NCBI GenBank assembly: GCA_034189065.1
Contig: JAXHVQ010000110.1
Span: 1 to 19,920 of the forward strand
Direction of reading: 5' to 3'
Length of the DNA: 19,920 bases
From: FACHB-1406 sp034189065
GTDB lineage: Bacteria > Cyanobacteriota > Cyanobacteriia > Cyanobacteriales > Spirulinaceae
The position numbers were made by a program, and so were the translations under genes. This document shows, piece by piece, positions 14,044-19,920 of this stretch (position 1 is the first letter of the stretch; every line of letters begins with the position of its first letter). The notes under the pieces were generated by a model that saw only the letters and a program-made list of their open reading frames with translations, had not been told where the DNA came from and made no database searches.

Positions 14044-15315
14044 ATGTCGCATCGCACTTACAGTTTACTCGTCCGCCGCGCCCGGGTGTGGCAAGGGAAC
14101 TCGCAACTTTCCGAACCGGTTGATATTGGCATCCAAGAGGGTATAATTGACGCGATCGCGCCCTCTCTCAAGGCCTCTGCACCTGTGGAACTGGATGCCG
14201 CCCAACAACTGGTTTCTCCCCCCTTCGTCGAGTCTCACATTCACCTCGACTCGGCCCTCACTGCCGGGGAACCCCGTTGGAATCAAAGCGGGACGCTATT
14301 TGAGGGGATTCAAATTTGGGGGGAACGCAAACAATATTTAACCAAAGAGGATGTCAAACGGCGCGCGATCGCAACCCTCAAACAACAAGCCTCTCAAGGC
14401 GTTCTCTTCGTCCGCAGTCACGCCGATGTCAGCGAGTCCCAACTTATCGCCCTTCAAGCTTTACTCGAAGTGCGCGCAGAAGTCAAGGATTGGATAACTT
14501 TACAAGTCGTCGCCTTTCCCCAAGATGGTATTTACAGCCATCCGAATAACGAAACCTTACTCGAAAAGGCGCTACAATTGGGCGCAGATGTCGTCGGCGG
14601 CATTCCTCACTACGAATTCACCCGCGAAGATGGCGTAAAATCGGTTCATCGCATCTTTGAGCTGGCCGAGCGGTATAATAAACTCATCGATATTCACTGC
14701 GACGAAATCGACGACGACCAATCCCGCTTCCTCGAAGTGGTTGCTGCCTGTGCCGCGCGTAGGGGAATGGGTTCTCGCGTCACCGCTAGTCATACCACCG
14801 CCTTCGCCTCCTACAACAACGCCTATGCGGGCAAACTCATGGGTTTTTTGCAGCGCAGTGCCATTAATTTTATTGCCAATCCCTTGATTAATATTACCCT
14901 ACAAGGTCGCACCGATACCTATCCCAAGCGTCGCGGCATCACGAGAGTAAAGGAGTTGTGGCAGCAGGGACTCAATGTCAGCTTCGGCCACGATTGCGTT
15001 CGGGATCCGTGGTATAGTTTGGGAACGGGAAATATGTTGGATGTGGCGTTTATGGCGATCCACGTTTGTCAGATGACGGGGACGGCGGAAATCGATGCTT
15101 GCTACGAGATGATAACCGCCAATGGCGCAAAAACGTTAAATGTGCAATCTGAGTATGGCATTGAAGTGGGAAAAGAGGCGAATTTAATTATTTTAGACGC
15201 GATCGCGCCCGATGATGCTCTCCGTCGTCGTGCAACGGTACGTCATGTTGTCTCGCGAGGAAACTTGTTGGCTAGTACTGCAGTACCATCTACGCAATGG
15301 TTAAGGGAATTGTAG
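14044..15315 (+). CDS. codA: CodA-type cytosine deaminase (amidohydrolase)
   Basis: A 423-residue metal-dependent amidohydrolase, colinear with E. coli CodA (427 residues) with a constant four-residue offset at the active site. Metal ligands are H65 and H67 (SHIHLD), H218 (DIHCDE) and D317 (GHD). Catalytic residues are Q160 (VAFPQ), E221 and H250 (ASHTTA). Long segments match CodA: WNQSGTLFEGI, GADVVGGIPHYEFTRE, DTYPKRRGITRVKE. CodA converts cytosine to uracil and also deaminates isoguanine, in pyrimidine salvage. One difference stands out: the residue after the metal Asp is Cys318 where E. coli has Asp314, which touches the pyrimidine ring. Substrate preference may thus differ. No codB permease gene is adjacent. 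Convergent with the DUF4336 gene. Confidence 0.9.
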   Translation: MSHRTYSLLVRRARVWQGNSQLSEPVDIGIQEGIIDAIAPSLKASAPVELDAAQQLVSPPFVESHIHLDSALTAGEPRWNQSGTLFEGIQIWGERKQYLTKEDVKRRAIATLKQQASQGVLFVRSHADVSESQLIALQALLEVRAEVKDWITLQVVAFPQDGIYSHPNNETLLEKALQLGADVVGGIPHYEFTREDGVKSVHRIFELAERYNKLIDIHCDEIDDDQSRFLEVVAACAARRGMGSRVTASHTTAFASYNNAYAGKLMGFLQRSAINFIANPLINITLQGRTDTYPKRRGITRVKELWQQGLNVSFGHDCVRDPWYSLGTGNMLDVAFMAIHVCQMTGTAEIDACYEMITANGAKTLNVQSEYGIEVGKEANLIILDAIAPDDALRRRATVRHVVSRGNLLASTAVPSTQWLREL

Positions 15316-15336
15316 GCGGGGTTACCCTGCCCCTAC
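15312..15336 (+). terminator. GTAGG...CCTAC hairpin at the end of codA
   Basis: The RNA would pair GTAGG with CCTAC, and GGGG with CCC plus neighbours around a small TTA loop, overlapping the codA stop codon (15313-15315). It may act as a terminator or mRNA end stabiliser. There is no T-tract, and it resembles the other GTAGGG-type palindromic repeats in the window. Confidence 0.4.
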
Positions 15337-15363
15337 TTAGGTCATTCAACCGGAATGAATAAT

Positions 15364-15412
15364 TGATAGAGGTAATTATTCATTATTCATTATTCATTAT
15401 TCATTATTCATT
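15364..15412. repeat. CATTATT tandem repeat, inverted copy at 19222-19255
   Basis: TAGAGGTAATTATTCATTAT begins an array of about five CATTATT-type 7-mers. The same element, including the TAGAGGTAATTATT edge, recurs in opposite orientation at 19222-19255. The array runs into the DUF4336 gene and encodes its last residues (MNNE) and stop codon. Confidence 0.85.
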
Positions 15413-16596
15413 GTAAACTGGCTGGGCGGCGGTACAATCTTAGTCCTAACCAGCGTTTTGTCGATTTCCTTCAACAGTTGAAAATCGGGTGCATTGTCCC
15501 GGGGTTTTCCCGAGTCGAGGAAAGCAAAAGCGTCGCGAAACTGAGGCGATCGCGCGGCAATGGGCGAGCTAAAATGACAGGGAACGATCCGCTCGAAGTC
15601 CCAACCGGCAACTCGTTGGACCCAAGCAAGGGTTTCTGTGGGCGCGCGGTTGAGAATAAGCGTTTGCAGGACCGGTGCAACCAACGGACGACCGCCATCG
15701 CGCAGCGCCTCAAACGACTCCATCCAATTGGGTTGCCAATGGAACGGAAATAGACCAAAATAAGCCTTTTTCGAGCGATCGCGCGCGCGCAACGCATGGC
15801 GCAACGCATGGCGAAAGGGAATGGTTTCGAGGGGACTAGGGCGGAAGTACATCGCAAATAAGGAGATGCGCTTCCATCCCTTACGGCGAGTCGCTTCGCT
15901 ATCTTTGACCACATCAAATGCGTCCTCCTTGGCGTGGAATAGCAAGGGATAGGGGTCAAATTGCAAAATGGCAGGGGGTTTTTCGGGAATGGAAACAATG
16001 GTATCCGTCAGCAGGAGGGAGCGCGATCGCTTATGGTAAAGTGCCACTTCCGCAAAAGGTTTGAGTCCCAGGTCAATTGGGCCGAGTCGTGCATAGTCAA
16101 ATTCACTTGCAAAAGGCGCTTTTTGAGGCTCGTCTGGTAAAATATGGGTGCGTTTCGGGGGGAATCCCAACCAACTCAATGGCAAATCCACGGGGTAACT
16201 CCACTGATGGGGGGCGACAAACACCTGGGCGTTGGGAAAACGTCGAGCAAACGGTCCGACAAAAACTTTATGCTCCAAACCCGAAATCGTCGGTAAAATA
16301 ATATACTTAACTTCACCGTATCGAGCTTCTAATTCTCGTACTAAGTTGACGCATTCTCGGGTAGGAGCGACGGGCGCGTAAATCAGCAGTCCTCCCGTTT
16401 CTAGCCGGACAGCGCTCATACGAATGGGAACAATGACATAAAAAATTCCTTGGAGTTGGTCGAAAGTCCAGAGGGTATCTTTTAGCACTTCTTGGCGAAG
16501 CGTTCTGCGCCGATCGTAGGGATAAAGCGGAATTAAAGGCCACCACGGACACCATCTCTCCCTCGGACGAATGCTGTATTGCTTCTGCGGGTTCAT
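15397..16596 (-). CDS. DUF4336 protein (metallo-beta-lactamase-like fold)
   Basis: A 399-residue protein of a family found in cyanobacteria and plants, without a known reaction. Visible segments are RERWCPWWPLIPLYPYDRR at the start, GIFYVIVPIRMSAVRL, GGLLIYAPVAPTREC, GLEHKVFVGPFARRFPNAQ, FVAPHQWSYP, SRSLLLTDTIVSIPE and ERIVPCHFSSPI. The pattern of strands resembles the metallo-beta-lactamase fold but lacks the HxHxDH metal motif; EHK and PCHF keep single His residues. The ATG at 16596 is chosen because GGAAG lies five bases before it; an in-frame ATG at 16629 would add 11 residues. Convergent with codA. The C-terminal MNNE comes from the tandem repeat at 15364-15412, so the original end may have been replaced. 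Confidence 0.85.
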   Translation of the reverse strand: MNPQKQYSIRPRERWCPWWPLIPLYPYDRRRTLRQEVLKDTLWTFDQLQGIFYVIVPIRMSAVRLETGGLLIYAPVAPTRECVNLVRELEARYGEVKYIILPTISGLEHKVFVGPFARRFPNAQVFVAPHQWSYPVDLPLSWLGFPPKRTHILPDEPQKAPFASEFDYARLGPIDLGLKPFAEVALYHKRSRSLLLTDTIVSIPEKPPAILQFDPYPLLFHAKEDAFDVVKDSEATRRKGWKRISLFAMYFRPSPLETIPFRHALRHALRARDRSKKAYFGLFPFHWQPNWMESFEALRDGGRPLVAPVLQTLILNRAPTETLAWVQRVAGWDFERIVPCHFSSPIAARSPQFRDAFAFLDSGKPRDNAPDFQLLKEIDKTLVRTKIVPPPSQFTMNNE

Positions 16597-16762
16597 TGCC
16601 TTCCGCCCTCTGTGCGACTCCATTTCCACATTCTCTCAGTTTCTCATACCCTTCGCCGCCGCGATCGCATTCATCCCTCTCCTCAATATCGATTCCAACA
16701 TCCCGCTCATCCCCTACTAGCAAGAGTTGCAGGAATTCCACTGTCATTTCTGAACTCGCGTC

Positions 16763-16792
16763 CTTAACAGAATCTTAACAAGATCTAAACCC
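16763..16792 (+). promoter_or_regulatory. Pho-box-like triple direct repeat
   Basis: Three 8-mers CTTAACAG (16763-16770), CTTAACAA (16774-16781) and CTAAACCC (16785-16792) are each separated by three bases. This is the arrangement of the cyanobacterial PhoB/SphR operator, whose published core is PyTTAAPyPy(T/A). The first six bases fit best; the ends differ from consensus. TATTTA at 16801-16806 lies eight bases after the last repeat and could be the -10 box on the plus strand. The nearest coding gene in the other orientation is DUF4336, 167 bases away. Confidence 0.45.
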
Positions 16793-16859
16793 TCATTTTG
16801 TATTTAAACAAAAATATTACCATCATTTGGGACAGCCGCCACCTCAATTTCATACAAAT

Positions 16860-16901
16860 AACTCGTCGTTGAGAAGCGGGTTAGGCCTTCAACGACGAGT
16901 T
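16860..16901. terminator. 13-bp perfect hairpin, probable terminator
   Basis: AACTCGTCGTTGA (16860-16872) and TCAACGACGAGTT (16889-16901) pair perfectly around 16 bases. On the minus strand it lies 45 bases after the Bax-inhibitor-1 stop and is followed by ATTTGTATG, a weak T-rich run. On the plus strand it is followed by TCTATGG after the stem's final TT. It may end transcription of the Bax-inhibitor gene, of a plus-strand small RNA, or both. Confidence 0.65.
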
Positions 16902-16945
16902 TCTATGGAAATTCTCAGAAGATAAATCTGTGGGTTGAAAGAAAA

Positions 16946-17635
16946 TTAACGGCGCGAAGAAAGAGCCATTACAATCCGCAACACATACCAAAACAGCAAT
17001 GCAACCGAAGCGAATAATTCCAAAGAAGCAGCAACATACTGGTGCTTTGAATAGTGGTGCATGACTTTAGAAGTGTCGTACAAAATGGCAGCCGAGGCAA
17101 AAACGACCATCACCACGGAAAAGAAAAGTCCCAGGGTAAAACCAAAAATAAGGCTGCACAAAATGAGACCAAGAGCGACAAAACTGCCAATTTTCAGAAT
17201 TCCGCCCAAAAATGTAAAATCTTTGCGCGTGGTAAAGGCAATAGTTGTCAAACCGGCAAACATCAACAGCGTCAAAATAGCAGCCGTGGGAATAACGCTC
17301 GGTCCTGAAAAAGCGGCAGCAATATACAACAACGGAGCAAAAATAAGCGCTTCTGCGACCACATAAACCCCAAAACCAATGTATTGAGTTTGAGGAGAGT
17401 CTGCCTTAGCTGCGAGTTCCCGAGAAAACCAACCCAAAAGCGCAAAAGCGCCTAAAATTGCCAACCAAACAAAGCGACTGCCTGCAACTAAGTTAAAGAG
17501 CGCTCCGGCAATGCCAGTTTGGAATAAGATGAATTCCAAGACGATAAATGCACCAACTGCACCTGCGAGATGAGTATAGGTTTGTTGGATAAACTTAGCG
17601 CGTTCGTTGGGGGGTGCTTGAGCAACAGCAATCAT
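16946..17635 (-). CDS. Bax inhibitor-1 / YccA family membrane protein
   Basis: A 229-residue protein with seven hydrophobic segments and short loops, the layout of the BI-1 (TMBIM/YccA/YbhL) family. The N-terminal part QQTYTHLAGAVGAFIVLEF and the SSVVMVVFASAAILYDTSKVM-type segment (here FFSVVMVVFASAAILYDTSKV) with the conserved Asp are recognisable. It ends with LELFASVALLFWYVLRIVM. Some members leak calcium in a pH-dependent way; in E. coli YccA modulates the FtsH protease. The role here is unknown. AAGGA lies eight bases before the ATG, supporting the start. A hairpin follows the gene at 16860-16901. Confidence 0.92.
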   Translation of the reverse strand: MIAVAQAPPNERAKFIQQTYTHLAGAVGAFIVLEFILFQTGIAGALFNLVAGSRFVWLAILGAFALLGWFSRELAAKADSPQTQYIGFGVYVVAEALIFAPLLYIAAAFSGPSVIPTAAILTLLMFAGLTTIAFTTRKDFTFLGGILKIGSFVALGLILCSLIFGFTLGLFFSVVMVVFASAAILYDTSKVMHHYSKHQYVAASLELFASVALLFWYVLRIVMALSSRR

Positions 17636-18022
17636 ATTGTTTTTCCTTGTGAAATGTAAGAATAGACTGCACTCCCAGTCCTACAACAGCAGTGCGAGTG
17701 TTTTCGGAAGATCTCTAGTTTAACAAAGCTGGGTCTGAAAAAGCGCGTTATGAGTTATTCGTAGGGACGTTATATATAACGTCCGTACATAAGTTATAAG
17801 TTATGAGTTATACCAATTCTATAAATTCTGATGACACATCAATTGTGTCCCCCCATCTCCCCGTCACCCCGTCACCCCGCAGCAAACCCCTAACTTATCG
17901 AGGATCGATAAATTTTGAAGGTATAAATTGGCTTAACTTTCCTCTTAACCTTCCGATCTTCCCTGGAATGTCCTCCCCAAAAAAGTCATAGTGTCAATAG
18001 AACATCAAGGGAATTGTCAACA
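17636..18022. other. 387-bp divergent region between the Bax-inhibitor gene and ndhH
   Basis: It should contain both promoters. Seen in it: a perfect 20-bp palindrome (17765-17784), ATAAGTTATAAGTTATGAGTTAT short repeats (17789-17811), and a C-rich stretch with CACCCCGT repeats (17845-17880). A TATAAAT at 17923-17929 is a possible -10 element for ndhH. No gene is supported here. Confidence 0.5.
17765..17784. repeat. Perfect 20-bp palindrome, GTAGGG repeat family
   Basis: GGACGTTATATATAACGTCC is a perfect palindrome, flanked by GTAG and GTAC so that the pairing resumes outward after one mismatch. Its outline, GTAGGGACGTT facing AACGTCC-GTAC, matches a widespread cyanobacterial dispersed repeat, and the hairpin at 4447-4470 is a likely relative. 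Confidence 0.85.
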
Positions 18023-19210
18023 ATGGCTCAAATCGAAACGCGCACCGACCCCATGATTATTAATATGGGTCCCCATCACCCTTCGATGCACGGGTGTTTT
18101 CGCCTCATTGTAACCCTCGACGGGGAAGATGTTGTAGACTGCGAACCTGTCATCGGCTACCTGCATCGGGGAATGGAAAAAATTGCCGAAAGTCGGACGA
18201 ATATCATGTACGTTCCTTACGTCAGTCGGTGGGATTATTACGGGGGAATGTTTAACGAAGCGGTGACGGTCAACGCACCAGAAAAACTTGCCGATATTGA
18301 GGTTCCCAAACGTGCGAGCTACCTTCGGGTTATTATGTTGGAATTGACCCGTCTCTCAAATCATTTATTATGGTTGGGACCGTCGTTTATTTCGGATTTA
18401 GGCGGTCATGCTCCGTTTTTCTATACTCTGCGAGAACGAGAGATGATTCTCGATTTATTTGAAGCGGCAACGGGCTATCGTTTAATTAATAATAATTATT
18501 TCCGGATTGGCGGCGTGGCGGCGGATCTGCCCTACGGTTGGGTCGATAAGTGTATTGATTTTTGCGATTGCTTTTTGCCCAAAATTGATGAATACGAACG
18601 TTTAGTGACGGATAATCCCATTTTTCTGCGTCGGGTGGAAGGAGTTGGGACTGTCAGTCGCAAAGATGCTATTAATTGGGGAATTAGCGGTCCGATGTTG
18701 CGCGCTTCTGGGGTGAAGTGGGATTTACGCAAAGTTGACCATTACGAGTGTTACGATGAGTTGGATTGGGATGTTGCTTGGGCGATGGAAGGCGATTGTT
18801 TGGCGCGCTATCGCGTTCGCGTTGAAGAGATGCGTCAGTCAACTCGCATCATTCGTCAAGCTTGCGATCGCCTGCCGGGAGGATCGTACGAAAATTTGGA
18901 GGCGAAGCGATTGTTGGAAGGTCGCAAGTCGAGTTGGAATGATTTTGACTATAATTATATCGCTAAAAAGCTCTCTCCAACCTTCAAAATTCCGACCGGA
19001 GAGCATTATGTTCGCATTGAAGCGGGTCGGGGAGAGTTGGGGATTTATTTAATTGGCAACGATAATGTTTTTCCTTGGCGGTGGAAGATTCGTCCTGCGG
19101 ATTTCAATAATTTACAGATTTTGCCCTTTTTATTGAAGGGAGTTAAAGTTGCCGATCTGATTGCAATTTTAGCCAGTATTGATGTTGTTATGGGGTCGGT
19201 GGATCGCTGA
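18023..19210 (+). CDS. ndhH: NAD(P)H-quinone oxidoreductase subunit H (NDH-1)
   Basis: A 395-residue peripheral-arm subunit of photosynthetic/respiratory complex I, which passes electrons from ferredoxin to plastoquinone at the thylakoid membrane. It aligns end to end with known NdhH: MGPHHPSMHG, VIGYLHRGMEKIAESRTN, NAPEKLADIEVPKRA, LINNNYFRIGGVA, LPYGWVDKCIDFCD, KWDLRKVDHYECYDELDW, VFPWRWKIRPADFNNLQ, MGSVDR. The ATG at 18023 starts the familiar MxxIETRT sequence; an in-frame TTG at 18014 is unlikely. Key quinone-site residues His23, Tyr72 and Asp125 are kept. Nearby positions are unusual: C25-F26 (normally V-L), Y73-G74 (normally A-A), and 121-136 differs at many places from the familiar FxADVGAQTPFFYIF. 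Stands alone, as ndhH usually does in cyanobacteria. Confidence 0.96.
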   Translation: MAQIETRTDPMIINMGPHHPSMHGCFRLIVTLDGEDVVDCEPVIGYLHRGMEKIAESRTNIMYVPYVSRWDYYGGMFNEAVTVNAPEKLADIEVPKRASYLRVIMLELTRLSNHLLWLGPSFISDLGGHAPFFYTLREREMILDLFEAATGYRLINNNYFRIGGVAADLPYGWVDKCIDFCDCFLPKIDEYERLVTDNPIFLRRVEGVGTVSRKDAINWGISGPMLRASGVKWDLRKVDHYECYDELDWDVAWAMEGDCLARYRVRVEEMRQSTRIIRQACDRLPGGSYENLEAKRLLEGRKSSWNDFDYNYIAKKLSPTFKIPTGEHYVRIEAGRGELGIYLIGNDNVFPWRWKIRPADFNNLQILPFLLKGVKVADLIAILASIDVVMGSVDR

Positions 19211-19221
19211 TTCACTTCGGA

Positions 19222-19255
19222 ATAATGAATAATGAATAATGAATAATTACCTCTA
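19222..19255. repeat. AATAATG tandem repeat, inverted copy of 15364-15412
   Basis: Four 7-bp copies of AATAATG, ending in AATAATTACCTCTA. Read on the other strand it matches the element at 15364-15412 including its TAGAGGTAATTATT edge. It begins 11 bases after the ndhH stop. Confidence 0.85.
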
Positions 19256-19312
19256 CTTAAAACTATAGGATTGAAATCAAGGACAATTTACAATCGCGCC
19301 CGGATAACTCAC

Positions 19313-19349
19313 GGCAATATTGCCCCGAAAAAGGTAAAATCGGGGCAAT
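19313..19349. terminator. Hairpin downstream of the 92-residue gene, probable terminator
   Basis: ATTGCCCCGA (19319-19328) and TCGGGGCAAT (19340-19349) pair perfectly around 11 bases, seven bases past the stop of the minus-strand gene. A second palindrome GGCAATATTGCC (19313-19324) overlaps its left arm. The T-tract is poor on both strands. It probably ends the minus-strand gene and perhaps also ndhH. Confidence 0.55.
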
Positions 19350-19356
19350 GAAAAAC

Positions 19357-19635
19357 TTAACGACTCGAGCGCCGACTTTGCAACTCTGGGTCTAAGGCAT
19401 TCTGTACTTTTGCCACCGCTTCGAGAATATCGAGCAATTCTTCTTGCATATATTTAAGGACATCGTGGTAGGGAATTTCGTGAGCAATGCGGATAAATTT
19501 TGCTTGTTCGTACAGGACGGCGCTGTGAAGGACGCACGCAAACGAGTGCATTGCCAACAGTCGAGTGGTGCATTCAGAAAGTTGTTGGTGGAGGGGAACA
19601 GAAGCGTTTTCGGGATTGTTAGGTAAAATAGACAT
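19357..19635 (-). CDS. Small all-helical protein of unknown function
   Basis: A 92-residue soluble protein. After a polar N-terminus (MSILPNNPENASVPLHQQ) it is predicted to be mostly alpha-helical: LSECTTRLLAMHSFACVLHSAVLYEQAKFIR with two Cys, then HDVLKYMQEELLDILEAVAKVQNAL, and a basic tail RRSSR. No known domain is recognised. It looks like a real gene: GAGGAG lies six bases before the ATG, a good sigma70-type promoter (19729-19757) and a leader hairpin are upstream, and a hairpin follows the stop. It is convergent with ndhH. The evenly helical structure suggests a small interaction or regulatory protein, which is a guess. Confidence 0.75.
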   Translation of the reverse strand: MSILPNNPENASVPLHQQLSECTTRLLAMHSFACVLHSAVLYEQAKFIRIAHEIPYHDVLKYMQEELLDILEAVAKVQNALDPELQSRRSSR

Positions 19636-19682
19636 TACGAACTCCTCGAAGGTTTAAGAAATTGACATCGGGGGGGTCCCCT

Positions 19683-19722
19683 AGAGAAGGCGATTGAGCT
19701 TGGTCGGCGCGTCGCCTTCTCT
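19683..19722 (-). promoter_or_regulatory. 5' leader hairpin of the 92-residue gene
   Basis: AGAGAAGGCGA (19683-19693) and TCGCCTTCTCT (19712-19722) pair perfectly around 18 bases. It lies just after the predicted promoter at 19729-19757, so the transcript would begin almost exactly with this stem and have about 85 bases of leader. It could stabilise the mRNA 5' end or take part in regulation. Confidence 0.55.
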
Positions 19723-19728
19723 TGCTTT

Positions 19729-19757
19729 AATATAATATGCTTTATTCAAAAATGCAA
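19729..19757 (-). promoter_or_regulatory. Sigma70-type promoter for the 92-residue gene
   Basis: On the minus strand TTGCAT (-35, plus 19752-19757) and TATATT (-10, plus 19729-19734; one change from TATAAT) are exactly 17 bases apart. Transcription would start near 19722, about 87 bases before the ATG at 19635. Confidence 0.55.
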
Positions 19758-19801
19758 CAACAATAAATGTTTTATTTTTGTTAAGGGCAAAGTTGGATAG
19801 T

Positions 19802-19829
19802 GGGGAGATGGGGAGATGGGGAGATGGGG
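19802..19829. repeat. Tandem repeat, GGGGAGAT units
   Basis: Three exact 8-bp copies plus a partial fourth. The remaining 91 bases to the window end show no recognisable feature. Confidence 0.9.
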
Positions 19830-19920
19830 TTGTAGCAAAATTTGATGAATCTGGTATTAAAGATGGTAGAATCGTTAAAAGAAGGGCAAAAATAACTTAA
19901 ACTGCCTGAAAATCAAGCAG

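Larger units (their letters stand above)
16597..16945. other. 349-bp gene-free region with Pho-box-like repeats and a hairpin
   Basis: Between the starts/ends of the DUF4336 gene and the Bax-inhibitor gene, both minus strand. The left 170 bases should carry the DUF4336 leader and contain an HIP1 site. The right half has the Pho-box-like triple repeat (16763-16792) and a 13-bp hairpin (16860-16901). No convincing reading frame is seen. Confidence 0.6.

Noticed and set aside
16313..16747. 144-codon minus-strand frame upstream of and overlapping DUF4336
   Set aside because: Its first third is acidic and protein-like, but the rest is a frame shadow of DUF4336 and there is no ribosome binding site or recognised similarity.

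Overview
The window is chromosomal DNA from a cyanobacterium. The octamer GCGATCGC (HIP1) and its half sites recur throughout. It carries ndhH of the photosynthetic NDH-1 complex and a DUF4336 protein typical of cyanobacteria and plastids. Intergenic regions hold GTAGGG-type palindromes and 7-9 bp tandem repeats, as is common in filamentous cyanobacteria. I cannot name the genus.

Layout. 100-3563: surface-polysaccharide type genes, namely an alkaline-phosphatase-superfamily protein with a degraded metal site, a family 2 glycosyltransferase, and a convergent RmlA-type sugar nucleotidyltransferase. 3940-5144: a small exported protein convergent with cobO. 5295-8110: xseB and xseA (exonuclease VII), here separated by about 1.4 kb. 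That gap holds an xseA terminator, a PIN toxin with its small partner gene, a second antitoxin, and the 3' stump of a VapC toxin. 8363-11657: a TRAP transporter with membrane genes and binding-protein gene transcribed divergently around a triple 28-bp palindromic repeat. 11767-13469: a Cof-type HAD phosphatase convergent with an NmrA-like reductase, sharing a TTAA stop. 13501-14010: a mobile-element graveyard (ISAs1-like transposase relic interrupted by a small inverted-repeat element). 14044-16596: a CodA-type cytosine deaminase convergent with a DUF4336 gene. 16597-16945: a gene-free stretch with a Pho-box-like triple repeat followed by a strong hairpin. 16946-19635: a Bax-inhibitor-1 membrane protein, ndhH, and a small gene with a hairpin leader.

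How the genes relate. Most of the window is housekeeping or accessory metabolism in short transcription units, not one large operon. The clearest functional units are the TRAP transporter (probably organic/2-oxo acid uptake), exonuclease VII, and the toxin-antitoxin cluster.

I did not find a clearly new multi-gene system. The most interesting leads are: the toxin-antitoxin cluster splitting xseA from xseB with a chimeric VapC stump; a possible phosphate-regulated small RNA; a natural Cys at the position equivalent to Asp314 of E. coli cytosine deaminase; unusual residues around the quinone site of NdhH; and an alkaline-phosphatase-fold protein that appears to have lost metal ligands. Comparisons with family members are from memory, not from alignments.
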